Positions 50,498 through 58,053 of a DNA stretch of 64,000 nt are shown here, one piece after another. Under the pieces are notes generated by a model. That model was not told the DNA's origin, did no database searches, and saw only the letters and a program-made list of their open reading frames with translations. A program made the translations under genes and the position numbers. Location: positions 558,001 to 622,000 of the forward strand of contig NZ_FMUH01000002.1 in NCBI RefSeq assembly GCF_900101025.1, in the 5' to 3' direction. This DNA comes from Klenkia marina (GTDB lineage: Bacteria; Actinomycetota; Actinomycetes; Mycobacteriales; Geodermatophilaceae). The stretch's first letter is position 1. Every line of letters begins with the position of its first letter.

Positions 50498-51682
50498 GTG
50501 ACCGAAGCGCAGGAGGCACCACCCCGGGGCTGGGTGGGCGACGTCGTCCCCGCCCTCGCCGTCGCCGGGGCCGGGCTGGTCGACGCCGTCCGCACCTCGC
50601 AGCTGACCTTCGGCTACGGGTACGGCTCGGGCCTGGGCTGGGTGGTGCTGGCGACCGCGGTCACCGTCGGCACCTGGCGCCGGCTGCCCTCCCTCGGGGT
50701 GGGGCTGGCCTGGCTGACCTGCGCCCTGCAGGTGGTCCTGTACCTCCCGCCGATGGCGACCCAGGCGTCGCTCGCGCTGGTCGCGTTCGGCGCGGCCCGG
50801 TGGGGGCGGACGGCGACCGTCGTGGTGTCCGGGCTCTCGCTGCCCGCCGGGGTGCTGACCGCGCTGCTGCTGTTCCGGGACGGCTGGACGCCGGCCAGCG
50901 GCGGCAGCTTCCGCGAGGTGCTGGCGCCGGTGACCACCCAGAGCACGACCATCCAGCTGGGCGTCGTCGGGCTGGGTGCGGTGGCCCTGGCCGCGCCGTG
51001 GCTGGCCGGGGTGGCCGTGCGGTTCGCCGTCCGGGCCCGGGACTCCCAGGTGCGCCAGCGGGCGGCCGAGGTGCGCGAGCAGGAGAGCGCGGAGGTCGCC
51101 CGGCTGCGCAGCGACCAGGCCCGGCTGGCCGCCGACGTGCACGACGTCGTCGGGCACTCCCTGGCCGTGATCCTGGCCCAGGCCGAGTCGGGCCAGTACC
51201 TCCCCGACGACGACCCCGCCCGCCTGAAGAGGACCCTGGCGGTGATCGCCACGTCGGCGCGCACCTCGCTGCAGGACGTGCGCACCGTGCTCGCCGCCAC
51301 CCGCGAGGACTCGGCGCCCACCGACCTCGACGACCTCGTGGACGGCGTCCGGCGCAGCGGCCGCGAGGTGGTGGACACCCAGTCCGGGCGCCCGCAGCCG
51401 CTGCCCCCCGACCTCGCGCCGGTGGCCTACCGCGTGCTGCAGGAGATGGTCACCAACGCCCTGCGGCACGGCCGCCGCGACGCCCCCGTGCTCGTCGACC
51501 GCACCTGGGACGACGACCTGCGCATCCGCGTGGAGAACGAGGTCGGCGACGGCGGCCGGACGCCGGGCGGGCGCGGACTGGTCGGCATGCGCGAGCGGCT
51601 CGACGCGGTGGGCGGCCGGCTCGACGTGGACGGCGGACCGGACCGCTTCGTGGTCACCGCGCGGGTGCCGGTGCGCCGGTGA
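50498..51682 (+). CDS. NarL-partner sensor histidine kinase
   Basis: 394 residues from GTG 50498. About five TM helices occupy residues 12-190 (VVPALAVAGAGLVDAV, WVVLATAVTVGTW and others). The HisKA_3 dimerisation region follows: RSDQARLAADVHDVVGHSLA with the phosphorylated His in DVHD, then the ATPase domain with VLQEMVTNALRHGRRDAPVL and GRGLVGMRERLDAVGGRL. Overlaps its response regulator by 4 bp. Stimulus unknown. Confidence 0.9.
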   Translation: MTEAQEAPPRGWVGDVVPALAVAGAGLVDAVRTSQLTFGYGYGSGLGWVVLATAVTVGTWRRLPSLGVGLAWLTCALQVVLYLPPMATQASLALVAFGAARWGRTATVVVSGLSLPAGVLTALLLFRDGWTPASGGSFREVLAPVTTQSTTIQLGVVGLGAVALAAPWLAGVAVRFAVRARDSQVRQRAAEVREQESAEVARLRSDQARLAADVHDVVGHSLAVILAQAESGQYLPDDDPARLKRTLAVIATSARTSLQDVRTVLAATREDSAPTDLDDLVDGVRRSGREVVDTQSGRPQPLPPDLAPVAYRVLQEMVTNALRHGRRDAPVLVDRTWDDDLRIRVENEVGDGGRTPGGRGLVGMRERLDAVGGRLDVDGGPDRFVVTARVPVRR

Positions 51683-52353
51683 CGCAGGATCCACCCGTGG
51701 ACATCCGTGTGCTGCTCGTCGACGACCAGGAGCTGTTCCGCGAGGGCGTGCGGGTGATCGTCGACGCCCAGGACGGCATGGCCGTGGTCGGCGCGGCCGG
51801 CGACGGGCACGAGGCGGTGCGGCTGGTCGACGAGCTCGAGCCCGACGTCGTGCTCATGGACCTGCGCATGCCCGACCTGGACGGCGTCGAGGCGACCCGG
51901 CGGATCCTCGCCCCCGAGCGGGTGGCCGCCCGCGCGCGCCCGGTGCGGGTCGTCGTCCTCACGACCTTCGACCTGGACGACCGGGCGGCCACGGCGATCC
52001 GGTACGGCGCCAGCGGGTTCCTGCTCAAGGACACGACGCCGGTGCAGCTGCGCGACGCGATCCGCACCGTGCACGCCGGCAACGCGGTGCTGGCACCCCG
52101 CGACCTGAGCACCCTGCTGGAGAGCCGGCTGCCGGCCCGCGAGCCGGTGCCCGCCGTGTTCGGCCAGCTCACCGACAAGGAGCGCGAGGTCTTCACCGCC
52201 GTCGCGCAGGGCCTGTCCAACGCCGAGATCGCCGGCCAGGCCTACCTCTCGGAGTCGACGGTGAAGACCCACGTCGGCGCGGTGCTGCGCAAGCTGGGCC
52301 TGCGCGACCGCGTGCAGGTCGTCGTGTTCGCCCACCAGCACGGCCTGGTCTGA
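51679..52353 (+). CDS. NarL-family response regulator
   Basis: 224 residues from GTG 51679 (GTGA overlap). Receiver: RVLLVDDQELFREGVRVIV, PDVVLMDLRMPDLDGVEATR (Asp), VVVLTTFDLDDRAATAIRYG, GFLLKDTTPVQLRDAIRTVH. LuxR-type HTH: LTDKEREVFTAVAQGLSNAE and LSESTVKTHVGAVLRKLGLR. Pairs with the kinase upstream. Confidence 0.93.
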   Translation: MTQDPPVDIRVLLVDDQELFREGVRVIVDAQDGMAVVGAAGDGHEAVRLVDELEPDVVLMDLRMPDLDGVEATRRILAPERVAARARPVRVVVLTTFDLDDRAATAIRYGASGFLLKDTTPVQLRDAIRTVHAGNAVLAPRDLSTLLESRLPAREPVPAVFGQLTDKEREVFTAVAQGLSNAEIAGQAYLSESTVKTHVGAVLRKLGLRDRVQVVVFAHQHGLV

Positions 52354-52454
52354 GGCCCCGCGGCGTCACCCGTGCGGGGGTCGGAGGTGCCGAGTCGCGC
52401 GCCGTCCTGTTCGATCATGGACTCGATCAACTCACCGACTCCGGGAGGACCGGC

Positions 52455-52583
52455 ATGGCCAAGACCGTCAAGACCGCCAAGAAGGACGACCGCAAGCTCG
52501 TGAAGACCCTCGAGCGCAAGCTCGAGAAGACCCGCGCGAAGCTGAAGAAGGCCACCAAGGGCTCCAAGGGCAAGAAGAAGTAG
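52455..52583 (+). CDS. 42-residue Lys-rich protein
   Basis: From ATG 52455 with GGGAGGA 7 nt upstream to TAG 52581. The sequence starts MAKTVKTAKKDDRKLVKTLE and ends SKGKKK; 19 of 42 residues are Lys, arranged as one amphipathic charged helix. Composition and size resemble the Lys-rich tails of actinobacterial HU/HupB and histone-like peptides, so RNA or DNA binding is inferred. A perfect hairpin terminator follows at 52596. The TAG stop is rare in this window. Confidence 0.75.
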   Translation: MAKTVKTAKKDDRKLVKTLERKLEKTRAKLKKATKGSKGKKK

Positions 52584-52595
52584 TCACCCGCGCCG

Positions 52596-52621
52596 CCCCG
52601 GGTCCTCCCTCGGACCCGGGG
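52596..52621 (+). terminator. Hairpin after the Lys-rich gene
   Basis: CCCCGGGTCC (52596) and GGACCCGGGG (52612) form a perfect 10-bp stem with the loop TCCCTC, 13 bp after the TAG stop. It marks the Lys-rich gene as a separate short transcript. Confidence 0.75.
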
Positions 52622-52651
52622 CCGGAGCGCCCGTCACCGCTACCGTCGGGC

Positions 52652-52852
52652 ATGACCGTCTTCTGGATCGTCCTCGTCGTGGTGGCCCTGCTGGTCGCCA
52701 TGCTGGTGCACGACCGGCGGGCCAAGGCCCGTGGCGCCCGGTTGAACCCCGACGCCGGGTCCCGCTCCGGCATCCGGGGCACCGACGGCACGGGCAACCC
52801 CGACGCCTACCGCGGATCGGCGGGCACGACCGGCTGGGGCGGCGGGGTGTGA
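52652..52852 (+). CDS. Small single-TM protein
   Basis: 66 residues from ATG 52652: MTVFWIVLVVVALLVAMLVH is one TM helix, followed by a basic stretch (DRRAKARGARLNPDAG) and a Gly/Thr-rich tail ending GTTGWGGGV. No family recognised. Confidence 0.55.
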   Translation: MTVFWIVLVVVALLVAMLVHDRRAKARGARLNPDAGSRSGIRGTDGTGNPDAYRGSAGTTGWGGGV

Positions 52853-52929
52853 TCACCTCGGGTGAGCTGCTGCCTCGCCCAGCGGGAGGCAGCAGCCGAC
52901 CCGGGATGATCAGCCCCACCCGCGTGTCG

Positions 52930-52967
52930 CCTATTGACTTCCGATAGGTATCCATCGATTCTCGATG
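52930..52967. promoter_or_regulatory. AT-rich promoter/operator upstream of the DUF2975 operon
   Basis: TTGACT (52934-52939) can serve as a -35 box. It lies between CCTAT (52930) and ATAGG (52944), a 5-bp inverted repeat. CATCGA-TTC-TCGATG (52953-52967) is a perfect 6-bp inverted repeat next to the ATG at 52969 and overlaps the expected -10 region. This is the most AT-rich stretch nearby; the XRE protein of the operon is the obvious candidate to bind it. Confidence 0.55.
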
Positions 52968-52968
52968 C

Positions 52969-53451
52969 ATGCCATCGCGCCGCGTCGGGGTCGTCCCGAT
53001 CCTCCGGTTCTTCCTCGTCGCCCTGTTCCTCCTGCTGGTGTTCTTGCAGGTGTTCTCGTTCCCCGGACAGTTCGCGTACATGGCCGGCCAGGACCCCGAG
53101 CTCGCCTGGCTGCGCTGGCCGTTGACCGCGGTCGCCGCCGGCACCCTGCTCGGCTTCCAGGTCGTGCTGCTCGCCACCTGGAAGCTGCTCGGCCTGGTCG
53201 AGCGCGACGCCATCTTCACCACCGACTCCCTGCGCTGGGTCGACCTCGTCGTGCGGGCCACCGCCGCCGGGGGTGCCGTCTTCGCCGTCGGGTTCGTGCT
53301 GGTCGGCATCGCCGCCACCGACCCCGGCTTGCCGCTGCTGCTGTTCCTCGTGCTGCTCGGAATCACCGTCGTCGAGCTGGTCGTGCTGGTGCTGCGCTCG
53401 CTGCTGCGCCAGGCCACCGCGCTGCGCAGCGACCTCGAGCAGGTCATCTGA
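52969..53451 (+). CDS. DUF2975 membrane protein
   Basis: 160 residues from ATG 52969. Four TM helices: VVPILRFFLVALFLLLVFLQ, WPLTAVAAGTLLGFQVVLLA, LVVRATAAGGAVFAVGFVLV and LLLFLVLLGITVVELVVLVL, with GLVERDAIFTTDSLRWVD between the second and third, which fits the DUF2975 family. These are regularly paired with a small XRE repressor translated right after them, as here (TGATG). Confidence 0.8.
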   Translation: MPSRRVGVVPILRFFLVALFLLLVFLQVFSFPGQFAYMAGQDPELAWLRWPLTAVAAGTLLGFQVVLLATWKLLGLVERDAIFTTDSLRWVDLVVRATAAGGAVFAVGFVLVGIAATDPGLPLLLFLVLLGITVVELVVLVLRSLLRQATALRSDLEQVI

Positions 53452-53675
53452 TGCCGATCGTCGTCCGCATCGACGTGCTGCTGGCCGAGCGCCGCATGGC
53501 CGTCGGCGAGTTCGCCGAGCGGGTGGGGCTGACGCCGGCCAACGTCGCCGTGCTGAAGAACGGGCGGGCCAAGGCGGTGCGGTTCAGCACGCTGGAGTCC
53601 ATCTGCCGGGTGCTCGAGTGCCAGCCCGGCGACCTGCTGCAGTGGGTCGACGAGGACGCCGAGGTGCTGTCGTGA
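53451..53675 (+). CDS. XRE-family (YozG-like) regulator
   Basis: 74 residues from ATG 53451. A complete helix-turn-helix makes up the protein: VVRIDVLLAERRMAVGEFAE, VGLTPANVAVLKNGRAKAVR, FSTLESICRVLECQPGDLLQ. Cognate to the DUF2975 membrane protein; pairs of this kind are thought to be autoregulated. Overlaps the FAD gene by 4 bp. Confidence 0.88.
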   Translation: MPIVVRIDVLLAERRMAVGEFAERVGLTPANVAVLKNGRAKAVRFSTLESICRVLECQPGDLLQWVDEDAEVLS

Positions 53676-54841
53676 CCGACGTCCTCGTCGTCGGCGCGGG
53701 CCTGGCCGGGCTGCACCTGGCCATCGACCTCGCCCGCCGGGGCCACGAGGTCGAGCTGGTCGAGCGCCGCCGCCGGCTCGACGTCGCCGTGCGCACCACC
53801 GGCATCTTCGTGGCCAAGACGCTGCGCGACTTCCCGTTGCCGCCGCAGCACCTGGGCGCGGCGATCCGCCGCGTCGTGCTGTACCCGCCGTCGGGACGCC
53901 GGCCGGTGACCCTGGACAGCCCGCGGGACGAGTACCGGGTCGGCGACATGGGCGGCCTCTACCTCGCCGCCGCGGCCGACGCGGTCGAGGCCGGTGTGCG
54001 CATCGCGCTGGGCACCCGCTTCCTCGGCCGGGACGGCGACCGCTGGCGGCTCGAGGGCCCCGACGGCGAGCGCCGGGTGCGCGCCCGCTTCCTGGTCGGC
54101 GCGGACGGCGCCCGCTCCCGGGTGGCCACCGAGCTGGGGCTGGACCGCAACCGCCTGCTGCTCACCGGCGCGGAGGCGGTGTTCGCCGTCCCCGCGCACG
54201 ACCGCCCGCCGGCCTTCCACTGCGTGCTCGACCCCGTGCTGGCCCCGGGCTACCTGGCCTGGGTGGTCGACGACGGCCGGCACGTGCACGTGGGCACCGC
54301 CGGGCTGCCCGACCGCTACCGCGACGGTCTGCGGGCCGCCCTGCGCCGGTTCGTCGAGCGCGCCCCCGGGCTGCCCGGACCGGTCCCGGCGGACGCCGAG
54401 CTGCGCGGTGGGCCCATCCCGGTCGGTGGTCTGCTGCGCCGGATCAGCAGCGCCGAGGGCCTGCTGGTCGGCGATGCCGCGGGCGCGGTCTCGCCGCTCA
54501 CCGCCGGAGGGCTCGACCCGTGCCTGCGCCAGGCCGCGCAGGCCGCCGACGTGCTGCACGAGGCGCTGCGCACCGGCCGGCCCGGGCCGCTGGCCCGCTA
54601 CGACGGGGCCGAGCTGCGCACCCGGTTCCGCGGGCGGCTGGCGCTGCGGCGCGGGCTGGCCGCCGTGCGGTCGCCCCGGCTGGTCGAGGCCGGGTTCCCG
54701 CTGCTGGGCACCCCGCCCGGGCGGGCGGCGGCGCGGGCCGTGCTGTTCGGGGACCGCTCGTTCCCCGACGCGGTCAGCGGCGCTGCTTCAGCCGCGGCGC
54801 GAGGACGACGGCCAGCAGCGCCAGTGCGACGACCAGGATGA
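53672..54841 (+). CDS. FAD-dependent oxidoreductase, geranylgeranyl-reductase-like
   Basis: 389 residues from GTG 53672. DVLVVGAGLAGLHLAIDLAR is the FAD-binding Rossmann motif, ARFLVGADGARSRVATELGL the DG motif, and EGLLVGDAAGAVSPLTAGGL the GD motif with the 'SPLTAGG' seen in geranylgeranyl reductase and related flavoproteins. Substrate unknown; lipid or isoprenoid reduction, or hydroxylation, is plausible. The C-terminal tail (AASAAARGRRPAAPVRRPG) is encoded over the antisense gene at 54774 and may be an untidy extension. Confidence 0.75.
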   Translation: MTDVLVVGAGLAGLHLAIDLARRGHEVELVERRRRLDVAVRTTGIFVAKTLRDFPLPPQHLGAAIRRVVLYPPSGRRPVTLDSPRDEYRVGDMGGLYLAAAADAVEAGVRIALGTRFLGRDGDRWRLEGPDGERRVRARFLVGADGARSRVATELGLDRNRLLLTGAEAVFAVPAHDRPPAFHCVLDPVLAPGYLAWVVDDGRHVHVGTAGLPDRYRDGLRAALRRFVERAPGLPGPVPADAELRGGPIPVGGLLRRISSAEGLLVGDAAGAVSPLTAGGLDPCLRQAAQAADVLHEALRTGRPGPLARYDGAELRTRFRGRLALRRGLAAVRSPRLVEAGFPLLGTPPGRAAARAVLFGDRSFPDAVSGAASAAARGRRPAAPVRRPG

Positions 54842-55016
54842 CGACGTCGCCCCACGGCCAGATCGAGCCGGTGTCGCCCTGGACCAGCCCGTACACCGCG
54901 TAGGCGCCCACCAGCACGGGCACCGCCGTCCACCAGATCGGGGTCTTGGCGGGCTCGGGTGCTTCCTCGGGGGTGGGGGTGTCGTCGGCGGCCGGGTCGC
55001 GGGCTGGCTCGGTCAT
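54774..55016 (-). CDS. Small two-TM protein
   Basis: 80 residues from ATG 55016. Acidic leader (MTEPARDPAADDTPTPEEAP), then helices WTAVPVLVGAYAVYGLVQG and VVILVVALALLAVVLAPRL. No family recognised. Its last 68 bases overlap the end of the convergent FAD oxidoreductase gene. Confidence 0.6.
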   Translation of the reverse strand: MTEPARDPAADDTPTPEEAPEPAKTPIWWTAVPVLVGAYAVYGLVQGDTGSIWPWGDVVILVVALALLAVVLAPRLKQRR

Positions 55017-55041
55017 GCCTGCACGGTAGCCAGCCGGCGGC

Positions 55042-55737
55042 TCAGCCCAGCACGGCCGACACCCGGTCGGCCGCGTCGACGAGCACCGCACCCACCTCGG
55101 CGGCGTCGACCGTCTGGTCGACGAAGATGACCGCGAGCGCCCCGGCCGCCGATCCGTCGGGACGGCGCACGGGCGCGGCCACCGCGCGCATGCCGGGGAT
55201 GACCTCGCCGAGCGAGGACACCCAGCCGTGGGGTCGGGCGGCCACGAGCTCGGGCCGGTCGGCCGGGTCGGGCGGGTCGGGCAGCAGCAGGGCCAGGCCG
55301 GTGGCGCCGCGGTCGACCGGGTGCCGGTTGCCGGGCCGGAAGGCGACGTGCGCGGGGGAGTCGCGGGGCTCGACGGCGTTCACGGTCACCGCCTCGTCGC
55401 CGTCGCGCACGACCAGGAAGGCGGTCATGCCCAGCTGCTGCACGAGCAGGGCGAGCTCGGGGGTGGCGGCGGCCTGCAGGGTGCGGCGCACCGACCGCGA
55501 GAGCCCGACGACGGCCAGCCCGACGCCGTAGCTGCCGGCCTCGTCGCGCTCGACGAGCCGGTGGGCCTCCAGGGTGCGCAGCAGGCGGTAGGCGATGGAG
55601 CGGTGGACGCCGACCGCGGCGGCCACGGTGCCGATGGACTGCGGTTCACGGGCGGCGGCCAGGTGCTCGAGCACCCGGATGCCGCGGTCGAGGGTCTGCG
55701 ACGCGGGGGCGCCCGCGGTGTCGCCGTCGTCGACCAC
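55042..55737 (-). CDS. IclR-family regulator
   Basis: 231 residues from GTG 55737. HTH: ASQTLDRGIRVLEHLAAARE, GVHRSIAYRLLRTLEAHRLV; the effector domain has GRPRDSPAHVAF-like DSPAHVAFRPGNRHPVDRGA and AAPVRRPDGSAAGALAVIF. It diverges from the TetR/MFS operon, and no catabolic operon lies on its strand, so its targets are elsewhere or unknown. Confidence 0.85.
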   Translation of the reverse strand: MVDDGDTAGAPASQTLDRGIRVLEHLAAAREPQSIGTVAAAVGVHRSIAYRLLRTLEAHRLVERDEAGSYGVGLAVVGLSRSVRRTLQAAATPELALLVQQLGMTAFLVVRDGDEAVTVNAVEPRDSPAHVAFRPGNRHPVDRGATGLALLLPDPPDPADRPELVAARPHGWVSSLGEVIPGMRAVAAPVRRPDGSAAGALAVIFVDQTVDAAEVGAVLVDAADRVSAVLG

Positions 55738-55819
55738 GTGTCTCCCTCCGCGCACACCCCGTGCGCGTATGGAACCACGCCGGCGGAGGACGGCACGGTG
55801 GGCGCGACCCGGTGACTGG

Positions 55820-55851
55820 TTGCACACCGAGCAAACTTGCACACTGTGCAA
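55820..55851 (+). promoter_or_regulatory. Two tandem operators before the TetR/MFS operon
   Basis: TTGCACA-C-TGTGCAA (55837-55851) is a perfect 15-bp palindrome 12 bp from the ATG at 55864. TTGCACACCGAGCAA (55820-55834) is a degenerate second copy with the same left arm, 17 bp upstream. Two spaced sites fit cooperative TetR binding and repression of the regulator and exporter. Confidence 0.65.
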
Positions 55852-55863
55852 TGAAGGCGTGTG

Positions 55864-56481
55864 ATGGTCGTCGTGACGACGGGCCTGCGCGAGCGCAAGA
55901 AGGCCGACACCCGGGCGGCGCTGGCTGCGGCCGTGCTGCGGTTGTCGGTCGAGAAGGGGTTCGAGCACGTGACGGTCGAGGAGGTCGCCGCCGCCGCCGA
56001 CGTCTCCTACCGCACGTTCTTCAACCACTTCGGGTCCAAGGAGGAGGCGCTGCTGCTGCCCGACGGCGCCGACCGGATCCGGCTCGCCGACCGCCTCGCC
56101 GAGCAGGACCCCGCCGTCCCCGTGCTGGCCGCCCTGCGGGCGGCGATGCAGGAGGACCTCGCCCGGGTCCAGGACGACGCCAGCACCTGGCGGGCCCGGT
56201 TCTCCGTCATCGCCGCCACCCCGGCGCTGCTGCCCCGCCTCGTCGAGCTGTCGGCCACCGACGAGCGCGCCCTCGCCGAGTCCGTGGCCGCCCGCACCGG
56301 CGCCGACGTCGACACCGACCTGCACCCCGTGCTCGTCGCCGCCGTGGTGAGCGCCGCCGTCCGGGCGGCGTTCCTCCGCTGGCACGGCGGCGACCGCCCC
56401 CTGGCCGCCGTGGTCGACGAGGCGCTCGACGCCGTCGCCGCCGGCCTGCCCACCCCCACCCGAGAGAAGAAGGTCCAGTGA
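55864..56481 (+). CDS. TetR-family regulator of the MFS exporter
   Basis: 205 residues from ATG 55864 (GTG 55861 also possible). LRERKKADTRAALAAAVLRL, HVTVEEVAAAADVSYRTFFN and HFGSKEEALLLPDG form the TetR DNA-binding domain with the common 'SYRTFFNHFxSKEE' helix. The C-terminal domain is short. Its GTGA end overlaps the MFS gene by 4 bp, and two palindromes lie upstream. Confidence 0.9.
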   Translation: MVVVTTGLRERKKADTRAALAAAVLRLSVEKGFEHVTVEEVAAAADVSYRTFFNHFGSKEEALLLPDGADRIRLADRLAEQDPAVPVLAALRAAMQEDLARVQDDASTWRARFSVIAATPALLPRLVELSATDERALAESVAARTGADVDTDLHPVLVAAVVSAAVRAAFLRWHGGDRPLAAVVDEALDAVAAGLPTPTREKKVQ

Positions 56482-58031
56482 CCACCGTCGAGGAACCCAC
56501 CGCCACCGCGCAGACGGCCATGAGCCGCCGGTCGGTGCTGCAGGCGCTGTCCGGCCTGATGATGGGCATGTTCGTGGCCATCCTGGCCGGCACCGTCGTG
56601 TCCAACGCGCTGCCCACGATCATCAGCGACCTCGGCGGCAGCCAGTCGGTCTACACCTGGGTGGTGACCGCCGAGCTGCTGGCCATGACGGTCACCGTGC
56701 CGCTGTGGGGCAAGCTCGCCGACCTGGTCAGCCAGAAGCTGCTGGTGCAGAGCTCGCTGGGGCTGTTCGTCGTCGGGTCGCTGGCCTCGGGCCTGGCGCA
56801 GGACACCACCATGCTCATCGCGGCCCGCGTGGTGCAGGGCATCGGCGCCGGCGGCCTCACCGCGCTGGTGCAGATCGTGATGGCCGCGATGATCCCGCCG
56901 CGCGAGCTCGGCCGGTACGCCGGCATCTTCGGTGCGGTCTTCGCCGTCGGCACCGTGGCCGGACCGCTCATCGGCGGCGTGCTCGTGGACACCTCGTGGC
57001 TGGGCTGGCGCTGGTGCTTCTTCATCGGCGTGCCGTTCTCGCTGCTGGCCATCGTGCTGCTGCAGAAGACGTTGAAGCTGCAGCAGGTCAAGCGCACCGG
57101 CGTGCGCATCGACTGGCTGGGCGCGCTGCTCATCACCGCCGGCGTCTCGACCCTGCTGATCTGGGTCACCCTCGCCGGCACCTCCTACGACTGGGTCTCG
57201 GGCACCAGCGCGGTGCTGGTCGGCCTCGGGGTCGTGCTGCTGGCCGCCGCGGTGTGGGTGGAGTCGCGGGTCGCCGAGCCGGTGGTCCCGTTGACGATCT
57301 TCCGCAACCGCACGGTCACCCTCACGGTCGTCGCCAGCGCCCTGGTCGGCATCGCCCTGTTCGGCGGGACGGTCTTCCTCTCCCAGTACTTCCAGGTGTC
57401 GCTGGGCTACTCGCCGACCGCCGCCGGGATGCTCTCGCTGCCGATGATCTTCGGCCTGCTGGTCTCCTCGACGGTGGCGGGCCAGCTCATCACCCGCACG
57501 GGCACCTGGAAGCGCTACCTGGTCGCCGGCGCGGCGCTCATGACCCTGGGGTTCGGCCTGCTGGCCACCATCGACGCGCAGACCTCCATCGTGCTCATCG
57601 GGGCCTACATGGTCGTGCTGGGCTCGGGCGTCGGCATGCTCATGCAGAACCTGGTGCTGGCCGCGCAGAACGACGTCCCGGCCGCGCAGCTGGGCTCGGC
57701 CACCTCGGTGCTCTCGTTCTTCCGCAGCCTGGGCGGCACGGTCGGGGTCAGCGTGCTCGGCGCGGTGCTCGCCGCCCGGGTGACCTCGGACCTCGGTGCC
57801 CTGGGCGGGCCCGACGGCGGCGGGCACGCCGCGGCCCCGGACACCACCCAGCTCCCGCCGGAGGTCGCCGGCCTGGTGCGCGACGCCTACGGCGACGCGA
57901 CCGCCGAGCTCTTCCTCATCGCCACCCCGCTGGCCGCGCTCGCCCTGGTCGTCGTCCTGTTCATCAAGGAGAAGACGCTCAAGACCACCAGCGGCGCGCA
58001 GCGGCTGGAGGAGGAGCGCGCGGCCGGGTGA
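56478..58031 (+). CDS. MFS drug exporter, DHA2 (EmrB/QacA) family, 14 TM
   Basis: 517 residues from GTG 56478. ALSGLMMGMFVAILAGTVVS with NALPTIISDLGGSQSVYTWV opens helices 1-2 (DHA2 motif D1 region); GKLADLVSQKLLVQSSLGLF is motif A, and RVVQGIGAGGLTALVQIVMA the antiporter motif C region. The hydrophobic profile suggests 14 helices; the C-terminus ends RLEEERAAG. Proton-driven export of hydrophobic compounds, under the TetR regulator that overlaps it. Confidence 0.92.
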   Translation: MTTVEEPTATAQTAMSRRSVLQALSGLMMGMFVAILAGTVVSNALPTIISDLGGSQSVYTWVVTAELLAMTVTVPLWGKLADLVSQKLLVQSSLGLFVVGSLASGLAQDTTMLIAARVVQGIGAGGLTALVQIVMAAMIPPRELGRYAGIFGAVFAVGTVAGPLIGGVLVDTSWLGWRWCFFIGVPFSLLAIVLLQKTLKLQQVKRTGVRIDWLGALLITAGVSTLLIWVTLAGTSYDWVSGTSAVLVGLGVVLLAAAVWVESRVAEPVVPLTIFRNRTVTLTVVASALVGIALFGGTVFLSQYFQVSLGYSPTAAGMLSLPMIFGLLVSSTVAGQLITRTGTWKRYLVAGAALMTLGFGLLATIDAQTSIVLIGAYMVVLGSGVGMLMQNLVLAAQNDVPAAQLGSATSVLSFFRSLGGTVGVSVLGAVLAARVTSDLGALGGPDGGGHAAAPDTTQLPPEVAGLVRDAYGDATAELFLIATPLAALALVVVLFIKEKTLKTTSGAQRLEEERAAG

Positions 58032-58053
58032 CCCGCGTGGTCTGATCACCGGC

